Part shown: positions 45,588 to 56,477 of the stretch, piece by piece
How positions within the stretch are numbered: position 1 is the stretch's first letter
Layout of the letters: the number at the start of each line of letters is the position of its first letter
Origin: Desulfovibrio mangrovi
GTDB taxonomy: Bacteria; Desulfobacterota; Desulfovibrionia; Desulfovibrionales; Desulfovibrionaceae
Direction of reading: 5' to 3'
Length of the DNA: 64,000 bases
Assembly: GCF_026230175.1 (NCBI RefSeq)
Contig: NZ_CP104208.1
Location: forward strand, 3,782,001 to 3,846,000
Notes under the pieces: model-generated
Seen by the model: the letters and a program-made list of their open reading frames with translations, nothing else
Databases searched by the model: none
What the model was told of the DNA's origin: nothing
Position numbers and translations under genes: made by a program

Positions 45588-47600
45588 GTGGTTTTTGGCA
45601 AGAAGGCAAAGAATCCCCGCACAAAGGCGGTAAAGAGGCCTGCCCAGCAGCGCGTCAGCGGACGCGACTGGGGACGCTTCCGCCTTGGTGTTGTGGGCGC
45701 CTTCTTTTGCGTCGTTTGGTTCGCCCTGTGGTGCCGCGCCTTTTATGTGCAGATTTATCGCGGGCCGGAGTTTGCCGCCAAGGCCACCCGCCAGCATCTG
45801 GCGCCGGAGCTGGTGACGGGGCGTCGCGGTTCCATTCTGGATCGCAACGGACAGGTGCTGGCCCGCAGCGTGGCAAGCAAGTCCGTGTTTGTGCGTCCGG
45901 TGGAGATTGCCAATCCTGCCGAGGCGGCGAGACTGCTGGCATCCGCACTTGATATGCCGCTTTCAACGGTCCGGTCCAAGATACAGGAGCGTCGCCGTTT
46001 TACATGGATAGCCCGCAAGATAAGTGACCGGGCCGCCGTGACCATCAAGGAGGCCCGCATGTCGGGCATCTATCTGTCCACGGATTACAGCCGCGCCTAT
46101 CCGAACAGGCAACTTGCCGGCAGGTTGCTCGGTTTTGTGGGGATGGATGATCAGGGGCTGGAAGGGATTGAGCTCACGCAGGATGAGCAGCTCATGGGGC
46201 AGGACTCAAAATACGTTGTCCAACGTGACGCCGCCGGACGGAGGTTGTACCTCAACGGGCCGGAACGGGACCCGTCGATAGACGGACTGGATGTCCGGCT
46301 CACATTGGATGCACAGATACAATTTTTTGCAGAGGAGGCACTTGCGGAAGCGGTGACCTCCTTTGAGGCGTCATGGGGTGGGGCGCTCATGGTGGATGTG
46401 GAGAGCGGAGACATTCTGGCCTGGGCGGAATATCCCCCGTTCAACCCCAACGCCTACAACCGGTATTCACCGAGCCAGTGGCGCAACCGCATTGCTGCGG
46501 ACGCACTGGAGATGGGCTCCACGATCAAGCCGTTCCTTGTGGCCTCGGCCCTCGAGGAAGGCAAGATTACGCCGGACAGCCTGTACTACTGCGAGAATGG
46601 CAGGTGGCAGTTGCACAACGTGCGCATCAAGGACACGCACAAGAACGAGTGGCTGCCTGTGGAAAAGATTCTCCGCTATTCGAGCAACATCGGTTCCGCC
46701 AAGATCGGCCTCGATCTTGGGGCGGCTACCTACTACAGCTACCTTACCCGTCTTGGCTTCGGTGAAAAAACCGGCATGCCTGTGCGGGGTGAAGCGTACG
46801 GAATTTTGAGGCCGGCAAAACGCTGGCAGGAAGTGGATCTTGCCAATGCGGCGTTCGGACAAGGGTTTTCTGCCACCATGCTGCAACTGGCGCAGGCCTA
46901 TGTCTGCCTCGCCAACGGCGGTGTGCGCAAGCCGCTGAGGGTGCTTGCAGACAGCCCGGCGCACGGAAGCTCTGAGCGGGTGTTCTCCGAGAAGACCGCT
47001 TCCACGGTGCTTTCCATGTTGCGGGGCGTGGTCGAGGAAGATGGTACGGGCAGGGCTGCACGCATTCCGGGTATCAGTGTCGGCGGCAAGACCGGTACGG
47101 CGCAGAAGGCCAGCCCCCAGGGCGGGTATGGCGACAAGTATACCGGTTCGTTTGTGGGTCTGATTCCTGCGGAATCCCCCCGCTATGTGCTGATGGTCGT
47201 GGTGGATGAGCCTGTGAAGAACCATTACGGCAGCGTTATTGCCGCTCCTGCGTTCCGGCAGATAGCCATGCGGTCCATGGCCTACATGGGCACCCTGCCG
47301 GATACCGGCGAGGGCACTGCCTTTGCGGGAGTGGAAGAGCCGGTTGTCAACAAGGTGGTTCCGGGTGTTTCGGAAATCCGCCGCGATGTTTCCAGAACCG
47401 CCCTTGCAGACGATTCCACTGTGCCGGATGTGCGCGGCAAGTCGTTGCGCTGGGCGGTTGAAGCGTTTGCCCGCAAGGGCATTATCCCCACCCTGCAGGG
47501 TGAAGGGTTGTTCGTGAAAAAACAGAGCCCCCAGCCGGGAACTCCCTGGTCCAAGAATGGCTCGCAAAAATACATACTTTGGCTTTCGGAGCGCTCTTAG
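45588..47600 (+). CDS. ftsI: Septal peptidoglycan transpeptidase FtsI (PBP3) with PASTA domain
   Basis: A 670-residue class B penicillin-binding protein: membrane helix (about 32-54), pedestal domain, and the transpeptidase with Ser311-x-x-Lys314 (STIK), Ser365-Ser-Asn367 and Lys501-Thr-Gly. A single C-terminal PASTA domain (about 608-668, VPDVRGKSLRWAVEAF) binds muropeptide-like ligands. GTG start with GAGGAG upstream. It forms the septal synthase with FtsW. Confidence 0.95.
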   Translation: MVFGKKAKNPRTKAVKRPAQQRVSGRDWGRFRLGVVGAFFCVVWFALWCRAFYVQIYRGPEFAAKATRQHLAPELVTGRRGSILDRNGQVLARSVASKSVFVRPVEIANPAEAARLLASALDMPLSTVRSKIQERRRFTWIARKISDRAAVTIKEARMSGIYLSTDYSRAYPNRQLAGRLLGFVGMDDQGLEGIELTQDEQLMGQDSKYVVQRDAAGRRLYLNGPERDPSIDGLDVRLTLDAQIQFFAEEALAEAVTSFEASWGGALMVDVESGDILAWAEYPPFNPNAYNRYSPSQWRNRIAADALEMGSTIKPFLVASALEEGKITPDSLYYCENGRWQLHNVRIKDTHKNEWLPVEKILRYSSNIGSAKIGLDLGAATYYSYLTRLGFGEKTGMPVRGEAYGILRPAKRWQEVDLANAAFGQGFSATMLQLAQAYVCLANGGVRKPLRVLADSPAHGSSERVFSEKTASTVLSMLRGVVEEDGTGRAARIPGISVGGKTGTAQKASPQGGYGDKYTGSFVGLIPAESPRYVLMVVVDEPVKNHYGSVIAAPAFRQIAMRSMAYMGTLPDTGEGTAFAGVEEPVVNKVVPGVSEIRRDVSRTALADDSTVPDVRGKSLRWAVEAFARKGIIPTLQGEGLFVKKQSPQPGTPWSKNGSQKYILWLSERS

Positions 47601-47601
47601 C

Positions 47602-49050
47602 ATGACACAGGTTATTACGTTGGAACAGCTGGCGGATCAGGTTCGCACCGGATTGATCACCCTGCATACGGATTCTCGCAAGGTCATGCCCGGTGATGTA
47701 TTCATTGCCGTTCCCGGCGCATCCATGGATGGCGGCGACTTTATCGGCGACGCCCTCGACAAGGGCGCGGCATATGTCGTTTGCCGCGAACGCAGCATGC
47801 CCGAAGACGGAGCGGACGCCCGTTTCGTGATTCATGAAGACCCGCAGGCCGCTCTTGGCATTCTGGCGGGCATCAAGTTCAGCACGGAAGAACTGGTGTT
47901 CCCCGTGGTGGGGGTGACCGGCACCAACGGCAAGACCACGGTGACCTACATGCTGGAACATCTCTTCAATGCAGCCGGCCGCAGGGCGGGCGTTATCGGC
48001 ACCGTCAGCTACCGCTGGCCCGGCACCGAGCTTGAAGCCAAGATGACCACCCCGGACTGCCTCAAGGTGCACGCGTTGCTGGCGCGCATGGCCGCAGCTG
48101 AGGTTGACGGCGTGTTCATGGAGGTCTCTTCCCACGCACTGGACCAGAACCGCACGGCGGGCGTGGAATACTCCGGCGCCATCCTGACCAACCTGACGCA
48201 GGACCATCTTGATTACCATGGCGACATGGAAACCTATTTTCAGGCCAAACGCCTTCTCTTCACCTCGGTTCCCAAGGCGGGCAAGGCCTGCGTTGTGAAC
48301 GTGGACGACCCCTACGGCCGTCGCCTGCTGCCTGAACTGCCCAACGGCATCGGTTTCACGCTGCACGATGTGACCATTGAGGGCTGCCGTATTCTGAAGG
48401 GTGAGGTTCTCTCCTGTACCGTGGATGGTCTGCACCTGCGCATGACTCTTGATGGCGAAAGCTGGGAACTCGTTTCTCCCATGGTCGGCTATCACAACGC
48501 TTCCAACCTGCTGGGCGTGCAGGGCATGGGCCGCATGCTCGGCCTCTCCGCAGAGGATATGCGCGGGCTGGAAGGCTTCAACGGCGTCCCCGGTCGCCTT
48601 GAGCGCATTCCCAACAGCAAGGGCGTGCATGCCTTTGTGGACTATGCCCACACTCCCGATGCGCTGGAGAACGTGCTGACGGCGCTGCGCAAGGTCGGAT
48701 TCGAGCGGATCATTACCGTGTTCGGTTGTGGCGGCGATCGCGACAGACGCAAGCGTCCGTTGATGGCAGAGGCCGTATGCCACCATTCCGACGTGGCTGT
48801 GCTGACCTCTGACAACCCCCGCACCGAAGACCCGCTGGCCATTCTGGAAGACGTGAAGCCGGGGCTTATCGGTTGCGCCCATGTACTTATCGACCCTGAT
48901 CGCAAGGCGGGCATCGCGCTTGCCGTGGCGGACGCCCGTCCCGGCGATTGCATTCTTGTCGCGGGCAAGGGTCACGAAGACTACCAGATAATCGGTACGG
49001 AAAAATTTCCTTTCAGTGACCAGGCCGTTTTGAAGGAGTTGCTCGGGTGA
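47602..49050 (+). CDS. murE: UDP-MurNAc-L-Ala-D-Glu:meso-diaminopimelate ligase
   Basis: A 482-residue Mur ligase. GTNGKTTVTYM is the ATP loop, MEVSSHALDQNR is central, and DNPRTEDP is the motif specific to meso-DAP. ATG at 47602 follows the ftsI stop by 1 bp. Confidence 0.97.
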   Translation: MTQVITLEQLADQVRTGLITLHTDSRKVMPGDVFIAVPGASMDGGDFIGDALDKGAAYVVCRERSMPEDGADARFVIHEDPQAALGILAGIKFSTEELVFPVVGVTGTNGKTTVTYMLEHLFNAAGRRAGVIGTVSYRWPGTELEAKMTTPDCLKVHALLARMAAAEVDGVFMEVSSHALDQNRTAGVEYSGAILTNLTQDHLDYHGDMETYFQAKRLLFTSVPKAGKACVVNVDDPYGRRLLPELPNGIGFTLHDVTIEGCRILKGEVLSCTVDGLHLRMTLDGESWELVSPMVGYHNASNLLGVQGMGRMLGLSAEDMRGLEGFNGVPGRLERIPNSKGVHAFVDYAHTPDALENVLTALRKVGFERIITVFGCGGDRDRRKRPLMAEAVCHHSDVAVLTSDNPRTEDPLAILEDVKPGLIGCAHVLIDPDRKAGIALAVADARPGDCILVAGKGHEDYQIIGTEKFPFSDQAVLKELLG

Positions 49051-50480
49051 AGCTTACTCTGAATGCCATACAGAATGCCATGGGCGCCATCGGATTCCTT
49101 GGCGACGCAGGCAGCCTTGTTCCCACGGGTGTACAGACGGACAGCCGCGTTCTGAAGAAGGGCGAGCTCTTTTTCTGCATCTCGGGCGAGCGGTTCGACG
49201 GCCATAACTTTGCCCGCACCGCCGTTGAAAGAGGAGCCTGTGCCGTGGTTGCCGAGCGCCCTCCCTTTTCCATGGACGAAATGTGCTCCATGGAATGTGA
49301 AGAAGGCGGCGTGCCGCTGCTCATGGTGCGCAACTCAGTGGAAGCGTTGGGAAAACTGGCTGCCTATCACCGCCAGCAGGCATCTGCCACGGTGGTTGGT
49401 GTGACCGGTACGGCTGGCAAGACCACGGTGAAGGAAGTTCTGGCGCAGGTGCTCTCCGTGCGCGGCGAAACCGCCCGCAACCACCTGAACCTGAATAACC
49501 AGATCGGTCTGCCCGTATCCATGCTTTCCGCAACCGGCGATGAGTGCTTCTGGGTCATGGAGGCCGGTATCAGCGAGCCGCACGACATGGATGAGCTTGC
49601 CAGCGTGCTGCGTCCCGACCTCGGCATCGTGCTGAACGTGGGCAGCGGGCATACGCAGGGGCTGGGCGACAAGGGCGTGGCTTATTACAAGGCACGCATG
49701 CTGAACTACATCGCCAAGGGCGGTGTGGGCCTTGTCAGCGGCGACTACCCCGATCTGGTCCGCGAAGCCAAACGAAATTTCCGCGAGGCGCGCTTCTTCA
49801 GCGTCAAGGATGCTGAGTGTGCCTACTTTGCAGAATATGTCGGCCCAGATTCGGAAACGAACGGGCGCTACAAGGTGCGTCTGGACGGCAAGGAATTTGA
49901 GCTGGTGGCTCCCTTCCGCGGAGCCTTTGCCGCCGAGAACGTCATCGCCGTGGCGGCCGCTGCGGACATTCTCGGTCTCAGGTCCGATGAGATCATCAAG
50001 GGATTTGCCGGGGCAAAGCTCCCTGAGAAGCGCTTCTGCTGTCAGCAGCGCGGCAACTGGCTGGTCATTGACGACAGTTACAACGCCAATCCGCTTTCCA
50101 GCGCCCGCATGCTGGAAACTGCATCGGAGATGGCAGAGGGCAGAGCGCTCATGCTTGTCATGGGCGAGATGCGTGAACTGGGTGATGAGGCCGTTCCGGC
50201 ACACGTTCAGCTTGGCAGAAAGATGGCAGAGACCGCTCCCGCCGCAGTGTTCTGGGTGGGCGGCCATGAGGATGAGGTTCGCCGCGGGCTGGCTGAAGCC
50301 GGCTGGCAGGGCGAGATGTTCGTTGTTCAAACTCCAGAGGAATTCGTGAACCGTTTCATGGATACGGACCTTCGGGCCGGATTGGTTCTTTTCAAGGGGT
50401 CGCGCGGCAACAGGCTGGAGCGGCTGGTGGAAGCTTTCTGCGCGGAACCCTGCAAGTTGGAGGAAAGCGATGCTGTATAA
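49047..50480 (+). CDS. murF: UDP-MurNAc-tripeptide:D-Ala-D-Ala ligase
   Basis: A 477-residue Mur ligase with [16 protein letters not shown] (ATP loop), [10 protein letters not shown] and [14 protein letters not shown] start inside the end of murE (4-bp overlap) with AAGGAG upstream. It makes the UDP-MurNAc-pentapeptide. Confidence 0.96.
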   Translation: MKLTLNAIQNAMGAIGFLGDAGSLVPTGVQTDSRVLKKGELFFCISGERFDGHNFARTAVERGACAVVAERPPFSMDEMCSMECEEGGVPLLMVRNSVEALGKLAAYHRQQASATVVGVTGTAGKTTVKEVLAQVLSVRGETARNHLNLNNQIGLPVSMLSATGDECFWVMEAGISEPHDMDELASVLRPDLGIVLNVGSGHTQGLGDKGVAYYKARMLNYIAKGGVGLVSGDYPDLVREAKRNFREARFFSVKDAECAYFAEYVGPDSETNGRYKVRLDGKEFELVAPFRGAFAAENVIAVAAAADILGLRSDEIIKGFAGAKLPEKRFCCQQRGNWLVIDDSYNANPLSSARMLETASEMAEGRALMLVMGEMRELGDEAVPAHVQLGRKMAETAPAAVFWVGGHEDEVRRGLAEAGWQGEMFVVQTPEEFVNRFMDTDLRAGLVLFKGSRGNRLERLVEAFCAEPCKLEESDAV

Positions 50481-51546
50481 CCTGCTGTATCCTCTGAGCG
50501 ACGACATCACGCTTTTCAACGTCTTCCGGTACATCACCTTCCGTTCCGTGTGGGCGCTGCTTACTGCGTTGCTGCTGTCTATCGTGCTCGGGCCGTACTT
50601 CATCAAGTGGCTGCAGCGCATCAAGTGCGGCCAGTACATTCAGGAAGAAGTTTCCTGCCACAGCGGCAAGGCCGGTACCCCCACAATGGGCGGGCTGCTC
50701 ATCGGCTTTACCATGATTACCAGCTCGCTGCTCTGGTGCGACCTGACCAACACCCGTGTATGGCTCACCCTGTTCGTGTTCACCGGGTTCGGACTGGTCG
50801 GCTTTCTCGACGATTTTTCCAAGCTCCGCCGCAAGCGTAACAAGGGGCTTTCCGCAAAGGCCAAGTTCCTCTGGCAACTGCTTATTGCCGCTACGGTCAT
50901 GTTTGTGCTGGTGCAGGACCCTGCATATTCCACGCAGCTTGCCGTGCCTTTCTTCAAGAACATCGCCCCGGACCTCGGCTGGCTCTACATCCCCTTTGCC
51001 ATGTGCGTCATGGTCGGCGCTTCCAACGGCGTGAACCTGACAGACGGCATGGACGGACTGGCCATCGGTCCCACCATTATCGCGGGCATCGTCTTTGCGG
51101 TGTTCGTTTATGTGGCGGGTCACGCGCAGATGTCTTCCTACCTGCAGGTGGCCTCTGTTCCCGGTGTGGGTGAAGTGACCGTCGTCTGCGGTGCGCTCAT
51201 CGGCGCGGGCATGGGCTTCCTCTGGTTCAACGCCTATCCGGCACAGGTGTTCATGGGCGACGTGGGCAGCCTGTCCCTCGGCGGCACGCTGGGTTTTCTG
51301 GCGGTGCTCTGCAAGCAGGAACTCATCCTGCTCGTGGCGGGCGGCCTTTTCGTGGTGGAAACCCTCTCGGTAATCCTGCAGGTGGGCTATTTCAAGTTCT
51401 CCGGCGGCAAGCGAATCTTCCGCATGGCACCCCTGCATCACCATTTTGAATTGAAGGGCATACCGGAGTCCAAGGTCATCATCCGGTTCTGGATAACCTC
51501 TGCACTGCTGGGCCTCGTGGCTCTCAGCGTACTCAAGCTCCGCTAG
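50470..51546 (+). CDS. mraY: Phospho-MurNAc-pentapeptide transferase
   Basis: A 358-residue integral membrane enzyme that makes lipid [18 protein letters not shown] and [13 protein letters not shown] carry the catalytic Asp residues, and [12 protein letters not shown] is the conserved C-terminal loop. It overlaps murF by 11 bp. Confidence 0.97.
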   Translation: MLYNLLYPLSDDITLFNVFRYITFRSVWALLTALLLSIVLGPYFIKWLQRIKCGQYIQEEVSCHSGKAGTPTMGGLLIGFTMITSSLLWCDLTNTRVWLTLFVFTGFGLVGFLDDFSKLRRKRNKGLSAKAKFLWQLLIAATVMFVLVQDPAYSTQLAVPFFKNIAPDLGWLYIPFAMCVMVGASNGVNLTDGMDGLAIGPTIIAGIVFAVFVYVAGHAQMSSYLQVASVPGVGEVTVVCGALIGAGMGFLWFNAYPAQVFMGDVGSLSLGGTLGFLAVLCKQELILLVAGGLFVVETLSVILQVGYFKFSGGKRIFRMAPLHHHFELKGIPESKVIIRFWITSALLGLVALSVLKLR

Positions 51547-51556
51547 GTCGAATGAT

Positions 51557-52855
51557 ATGAAGATCAGCTGTCAGCAGAGCCCCGTAACTCCCGGCATGAA
51601 GGCCGTGGTTGTGGGCGTGGGAAGCACCGGCATGGCTGCCGCGGAGTTGCTGCATGCGCTTGGCGCGGATGTGCGCATCGTGGACCGCAGTGCCGAAAAG
51701 GTTTCTCCGGCGTTTCGTGAAGTTATCGATCGGTTTGGTTTTGAAACCGCCTTTGGCGACCACAGTGCGGAACAGTTTGCGGGTGCGGAACTTGTCGTTC
51801 CCAGCCCCGGCGTTCCCGTGCTCAAGCTGGCCCCGTATCTGCCCGAAACGGCGCGGGTGATGGCGGAAACCGAACTGGCATGGCACTGCGTGCAGCATAT
51901 TCCCGTGTTGTCCGTGACAGGCACCAACGGCAAGACCACCACCGTGCGTCTGTGCGCGAAGATGCTGGAAGATGCCGGAAAGAAGGTTTTTCTCGGCGGA
52001 AACATCGGTACCCCTCTCAGCCGCTTCGTGCTGGAAGGTGGCGAGGCAGACGTGCTGGTGCTGGAGCTTTCCAGCTTCCAGTTGCAGACCTGTTCCGCTC
52101 TGCGTCCCAAGGTTGGTGTGCTGACCAATATCACTGTGGACCATCTCGACTACCACAAGGATATGGACGAGTACACGGACGCCAAGATGCGCATGTTTGC
52201 CCGTCAGACCTTCGAGGATAAGGCCATCTTCGGTCCCGGTCTTGAAGACCTGCCGTATCGCTACGACGTGAAGGCGGAAATCTGGTTCTTCGATGATTCC
52301 GCACGCTTTCCGGAAGCCCTGCTCAAGGGGCGTCACAACCGCCTGAATATGGAAGCGGCCTTTCTGGCCTGTTCCGTTTTCGGCGTGACCGTGGAGAGCG
52401 CTACGGCAACGCTGCGGGAGTTCACCGCGGACGAACATACGTTGGAAACCGTTGGGTCCGCCAAGGGCGTGATCTTCGTCAACGATACCAAGGCAACCAC
52501 CGTGGATGCCGTACGTGCCGCGCTGGAAACTTTTGAAACGCCCATCCTGCTCTTGGCGGGCGGCGTTTACAAGGGCGGAGACCTCACCACTCTGCGTGAG
52601 CTGATCGGCACCAAGTGCAAGGCAGTGGGGCTCTACGGCGGCAGCCGCGAAAAGTTTGAACAGGCATGGGGCGGATGCGCACCCATTTCCTACGACAGCA
52701 CCATGGAAGAAGCCGCAAGAAGGCTCATGGGTGTGGCCGCCGAGGGTGACGTGATGCTGCTTGCACCGGCCACCTCCAGCTTTGACCAGTATGCGAATTA
52801 CAAAGCGCGCGGAGAGGACTTCCGTCGCATTCAGGCCCTGTTGGCAGGAGAATAG
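51557..52855 (+). CDS. murD: UDP-MurNAc-L-Ala:D-Glu ligase
   Basis: A 432-residue Mur ligase with a Rossmann N-domain (VVVGVGSTGMAAAELL), GTNGKTTTVRLC as ATP loop, LELSSFQLQT and HNRLNMEAAFLA. Adds D-Glu. Closely spaced after mraY. Confidence 0.96.
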   Translation: MKISCQQSPVTPGMKAVVVGVGSTGMAAAELLHALGADVRIVDRSAEKVSPAFREVIDRFGFETAFGDHSAEQFAGAELVVPSPGVPVLKLAPYLPETARVMAETELAWHCVQHIPVLSVTGTNGKTTTVRLCAKMLEDAGKKVFLGGNIGTPLSRFVLEGGEADVLVLELSSFQLQTCSALRPKVGVLTNITVDHLDYHKDMDEYTDAKMRMFARQTFEDKAIFGPGLEDLPYRYDVKAEIWFFDDSARFPEALLKGRHNRLNMEAAFLACSVFGVTVESATATLREFTADEHTLETVGSAKGVIFVNDTKATTVDAVRAALETFETPILLLAGGVYKGGDLTTLRELIGTKCKAVGLYGGSREKFEQAWGGCAPISYDSTMEEAARRLMGVAAEGDVMLLAPATSSFDQYANYKARGEDFRRIQALLAGE

Positions 52856-52860
52856 GAATA

Positions 52861-53973
52861 ATGGCTCCCTTGAAGAAGAACGCAATGAACCTGGACTGGG
52901 TACTGCTTGCATCAGCGGTGTGCCTGGTCGCGTTCGGCCTGACCATGGTGCTTAGCGCCAGCGGGATCATGGCCGAGAAGTTTCATGCGGATAAGTACTA
53001 CTTCTTCAAGCGCCAGCTCATGTTCGCAGGCATCGGCGGAATAGGGATGCTGGTTGCGGCTTCCATACCCCGCAAGTTGTTGAATCAGCTGCAGTATCCC
53101 GCACTGGGGCTTGCTTTTGTGCTGACGGTTATCACGCTCACGCCTCTCGGAACCACCATAAACGGTTCCAGCCGCTGGATATCGTTCGGCATTTTTGCCG
53201 TGCAGCCCATGGAATTCGCCAGAATCGCGCTGGTGTTGTATCTGGCCTACTTTTTCAGCGCCAAGCAGGAGCTGGTGAAAACCTTTTCCAAGGGAGTCAT
53301 ACCGCCCTTCGCCGTTACCGGCCTGCTCTGCCTGTTGCTGCTCAAACAGCCGGATTTCGGCGGTGCTGCCGTGATGGCCATTCTGCTCTTTTTCATGTGT
53401 CTCGTCGGCGGTACGCGGCTTATCTACCTTGCCGCATCCGCCATGCTGGCGGGCGGTGCAGGGTGGTTGCTCATCATGCGTTCCGGGTACCGCTCCCGTC
53501 GTCTGCTGGCGTTTCTCGATCCCTTCAAGGACGCGCAGGACTCTGGCTATCAGCTTGTGCAGTCGCTGTTCGCCATGGGTTCCGGCGGCATCACGGGGCA
53601 GGGCCTCGGTGCCAGCAAGCAGAAGCTTTTCTTCCTGCCCGAGCCGCACAACGACTTCATCATGGCGGTGGTTGGCGAGGAGCTTGGTTTTGTGGGTGTT
53701 TCGCTGTTTTTCATCATCATGGGAGTGTTCCTGTGGCGGGCCTTTCGTGTGGCCTACCGGCAGGAAGACCTGCGTGACCGCCTGACGGCGTTCGGGCTGG
53801 CGCTCATTCTCATGCTCAGCGCAGTGTTCAATCTTGCCGTGGTCATGGGAGCTGCGCCGCCCAAGGGTGTTGCCATGCCTTTCATGAGCTACGGCGGCAG
53901 TAGTCTTGTGGCGACCTTTCTCTGTGTCGGGTTGCTGCTCAATTTTTCAAGAACGTCTGAAGGGACGGCGTAG
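52861..53973 (+). CDS. ftsW: Septal peptidoglycan polymerase FtsW
   Basis: A 370-residue SEDS-family glycosyltransferase with ten predicted helices. NGSSRWISFG and the C-terminal PFMSYGGSSLVAT are family signatures. AGGAG precedes the start. Works with FtsI; both lie in this cluster. Confidence 0.96.
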   Translation: MAPLKKNAMNLDWVLLASAVCLVAFGLTMVLSASGIMAEKFHADKYYFFKRQLMFAGIGGIGMLVAASIPRKLLNQLQYPALGLAFVLTVITLTPLGTTINGSSRWISFGIFAVQPMEFARIALVLYLAYFFSAKQELVKTFSKGVIPPFAVTGLLCLLLLKQPDFGGAAVMAILLFFMCLVGGTRLIYLAASAMLAGGAGWLLIMRSGYRSRRLLAFLDPFKDAQDSGYQLVQSLFAMGSGGITGQGLGASKQKLFFLPEPHNDFIMAVVGEELGFVGVSLFFIIMGVFLWRAFRVAYRQEDLRDRLTAFGLALILMLSAVFNLAVVMGAAPPKGVAMPFMSYGGSSLVATFLCVGLLLNFSRTSEGTA

Positions 53974-53976
53974 GAT

Positions 53977-55104
53977 ATGAAGCGTTTTGTTCTGACCACC
54001 GGCGGTACCGGTGGACACATCTTTCCGGCACTGGCCGTAGCCGAGGAACTCCGCAAGCGTTTCCCTGATGCGGAATTCCTGTTCGTCGGCGGCGAGTACG
54101 GTCCGGAGCGCGATATCGTGACGCGGGCCGGAATCGAATTCGTCGGTCTGCCCGTGCGCGGGGTGCTCGGCCGTGGTCTTCGTGCAGTGGGGGCCGTATT
54201 CGGTCTTGCCAAAGCTACGGTACGCGCCATGGGCATTATCGGCAGCTTTAATCCTGACGCGGTTATCGGATTCGGCGGATACGCGGCCTTTGCTGCCTGC
54301 ATGGGGGCAAAGCTGCGTGAGAAGCCCGTGGCTGTGCATGAACAGAACAGCGTTCCCGGTCTTGCCAACAAGCTGCTCGGCAAGGTGGCGGACCGTATCT
54401 TTATTTCCATGCCCGATCCGGACGAACATTTTCTCCCCCGCAAGACCGTGCTGACCGGCAATCCCGTCCGTGCCAACATCAGGGCGCTACGTGAATTGCC
54501 GGTAAATGAAACCGGTAGCCGCCGTCTGCTGGTCGTTGGGGGCAGCCTTGGCGCCCGGGCCGTGAATACGGCTGTCATGGCGATGCTGCCCACCTTGCGT
54601 GAAGCAGGCGTGACCGTGCATCACCAGACAGGGCAGGCCGACCTTGAGCGGGTCCGTGCCGCCTACGAAGAGGCCGGTATGCAGGGTTGCACCGTGGAGG
54701 CATTTATCGATGACATGGCGACAGCGTATGCGCAGGCCGACTTGGTGCTCTGCCGCGCCGGAGCCACCACGGTTGCGGAACTGACGGTGGCAGGCAAGCC
54801 CGCCGTATTCATTCCTTTTCCTTACGCCACGCATAACCACCAGGTGCACAATGCCCGCTTCCTTGAGCGGCAGGGCGCAGCACTGGTGGTGGAAGAACGG
54901 CAGCTTGCGGCAGATTCCGCTGAATCCGTGGATCTTCCCGCACTTGTCACGGCACTTATCTGTGACTCTGGCCGTTTGAAAATGATGGCGCAGGCTTCCC
55001 GCAAGCAGGGATGGCCTGAAGCCGCCGCCAACGTGGCGAGCGGTCTGCTCGACATAACGCGCAAGGCGCCTCTGGCGTCTCTGGTGCATGAATACAAGAA
55101 GTAG
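53977..55104 (+). CDS. murG: UDP-GlcNAc:MurNAc-pentapeptide-PP-undecaprenol GlcNAc transferase
   Basis: A 375-residue GT28 enzyme that makes lipid [21 protein letters not shown] (N-domain), [10 protein letters not shown] and [14 protein letters not shown], and in the C-domain [21 protein letters not shown]. Starts 3 bp after ftsW. Confidence 0.97.
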   Translation: MKRFVLTTGGTGGHIFPALAVAEELRKRFPDAEFLFVGGEYGPERDIVTRAGIEFVGLPVRGVLGRGLRAVGAVFGLAKATVRAMGIIGSFNPDAVIGFGGYAAFAACMGAKLREKPVAVHEQNSVPGLANKLLGKVADRIFISMPDPDEHFLPRKTVLTGNPVRANIRALRELPVNETGSRRLLVVGGSLGARAVNTAVMAMLPTLREAGVTVHHQTGQADLERVRAAYEEAGMQGCTVEAFIDDMATAYAQADLVLCRAGATTVAELTVAGKPAVFIPFPYATHNHQVHNARFLERQGAALVVEERQLAADSAESVDLPALVTALICDSGRLKMMAQASRKQGWPEAAANVASGLLDITRKAPLASLVHEYKK

Positions 55105-55111
55105 GTGTGTG

Positions 55112-56473
55112 ATGATCAAGATTCGCAAGATTCACATGGTGGGTATCGGTGGTGCAGGCATGAGCGGCATTGCCGAAGTTCTGCTCAACCTCGGTTACGA
55201 GGTTGCCGGTTCCGACATTGCCGACGGCCCTGTGGTGCGTCGCCTGAAGAATCTGGGAGCGGAGATCTTCATCGGACACGGAGCGGATAACGTGACGGAT
55301 GTGCAGGTGCTGGTCCGTTCTTCCGCCGTGAAGGATGACAACCCTGAAGTTATCGCCGCCCGGGAGAAGAAGATTCCGATCATTCCCCGCGCCGAAATGC
55401 TTGCCGAATTGATGCGCCTGCGCACCGGCGTTGCGATTGCCGGTACCCACGGCAAGACAACCACCACTTCTTTGACGGCAGCCATTTTTGATGCCGCGCA
55501 GACCGACCCCACCGTCATCATTGGCGGGCGGTTGAATGCCTATGGCACCAACGCGCGTCTGGGCGAGGGCGAATTCCTGATCGCAGAGGCGGACGAATCC
55601 GACGGTTCGTTCCTCTGTCTGTTGCCCATCATGACCGTGGTGACCAACGTGGACCGTGATCACATGGATTTTTACGCGGACCAGCAGGCCATTGATGATG
55701 CCTTCGTGCAGTTCATGAACAGCGTGCCCTTCTATGGCGCGAACATCGTATGCGGCGACGACCCCGGCGTGCGCAGGTTGTTGCCGAAGGTGAAGCGGCC
55801 CTGCATTACCTATGGTTTCGGTCCCGATAACGATATTCGTGCCGAAGTGCTTTCCTGCACCGAGATGAGCCACTTCCGTGTCATCGTGCAGGGGCGTGAT
55901 ATGGGGGAAGTGCATCTCTCCCAGCCCGGCCGTCATAACATCCTTAACGCGCTTGGGGCCATCGGCGTCTCGCTCGAGGCCGGCATTTCCGAAGCGGCCT
56001 GCATTGAAGGGCTTTCCGGTTTCACCGGCGTAGGCCGCCGCTTTGAGCGCAAGGGCGAGCGCAACGGTGTGCTGGTTGTGGATGACTACGGTCATCATCC
56101 GGCCGAGGTGGCCGCAACCATCAATACCGCCAAGCAGTGTTTCCCCAACCGCAGACTTGTGGTCGCCTTTCAGCCCCATCGTTTCAGCCGTACGCAGGCG
56201 CTCTTCGGCGAGTTCTGCAAGGCCTTCGAAGGGGTGGACAAGCTGCTGCTTACGGAAATCTATCCGGCATCCGAAGCGCCCATTCCCGGCGTGAGCGGGC
56301 AGAGTCTGGCGCAGGGGATTCGTCAGGTGACAAATACCGATGTTCTGTATTGTCAGGATTTTCAGGCCGTAACAGAGGCTCTTCCTGAAGTGTTGCAGCC
56401 CGGTGACCTCTTTATCACTCTGGGTGCAGGCAACATCTGGACTGTTGGCCAGAAGTACTTGGACGGAGAATAG
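55112..56473 (+). CDS. murC: UDP-MurNAc:L-Ala ligase
   Basis: A 453-residue Mur ligase with [29 protein letters not shown] and [13 protein letters not shown] at 55112 matches the family; GTG at 55109 is in frame next to it and could also serve. Confidence 0.96.
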   Translation: MIKIRKIHMVGIGGAGMSGIAEVLLNLGYEVAGSDIADGPVVRRLKNLGAEIFIGHGADNVTDVQVLVRSSAVKDDNPEVIAAREKKIPIIPRAEMLAELMRLRTGVAIAGTHGKTTTTSLTAAIFDAAQTDPTVIIGGRLNAYGTNARLGEGEFLIAEADESDGSFLCLLPIMTVVTNVDRDHMDFYADQQAIDDAFVQFMNSVPFYGANIVCGDDPGVRRLLPKVKRPCITYGFGPDNDIRAEVLSCTEMSHFRVIVQGRDMGEVHLSQPGRHNILNALGAIGVSLEAGISEAACIEGLSGFTGVGRRFERKGERNGVLVVDDYGHHPAEVAATINTAKQCFPNRRLVVAFQPHRFSRTQALFGEFCKAFEGVDKLLLTEIYPASEAPIPGVSGQSLAQGIRQVTNTDVLYCQDFQAVTEALPEVLQPGDLFITLGAGNIWTVGQKYLDGE

Positions 56474-56477
56474 CAGT

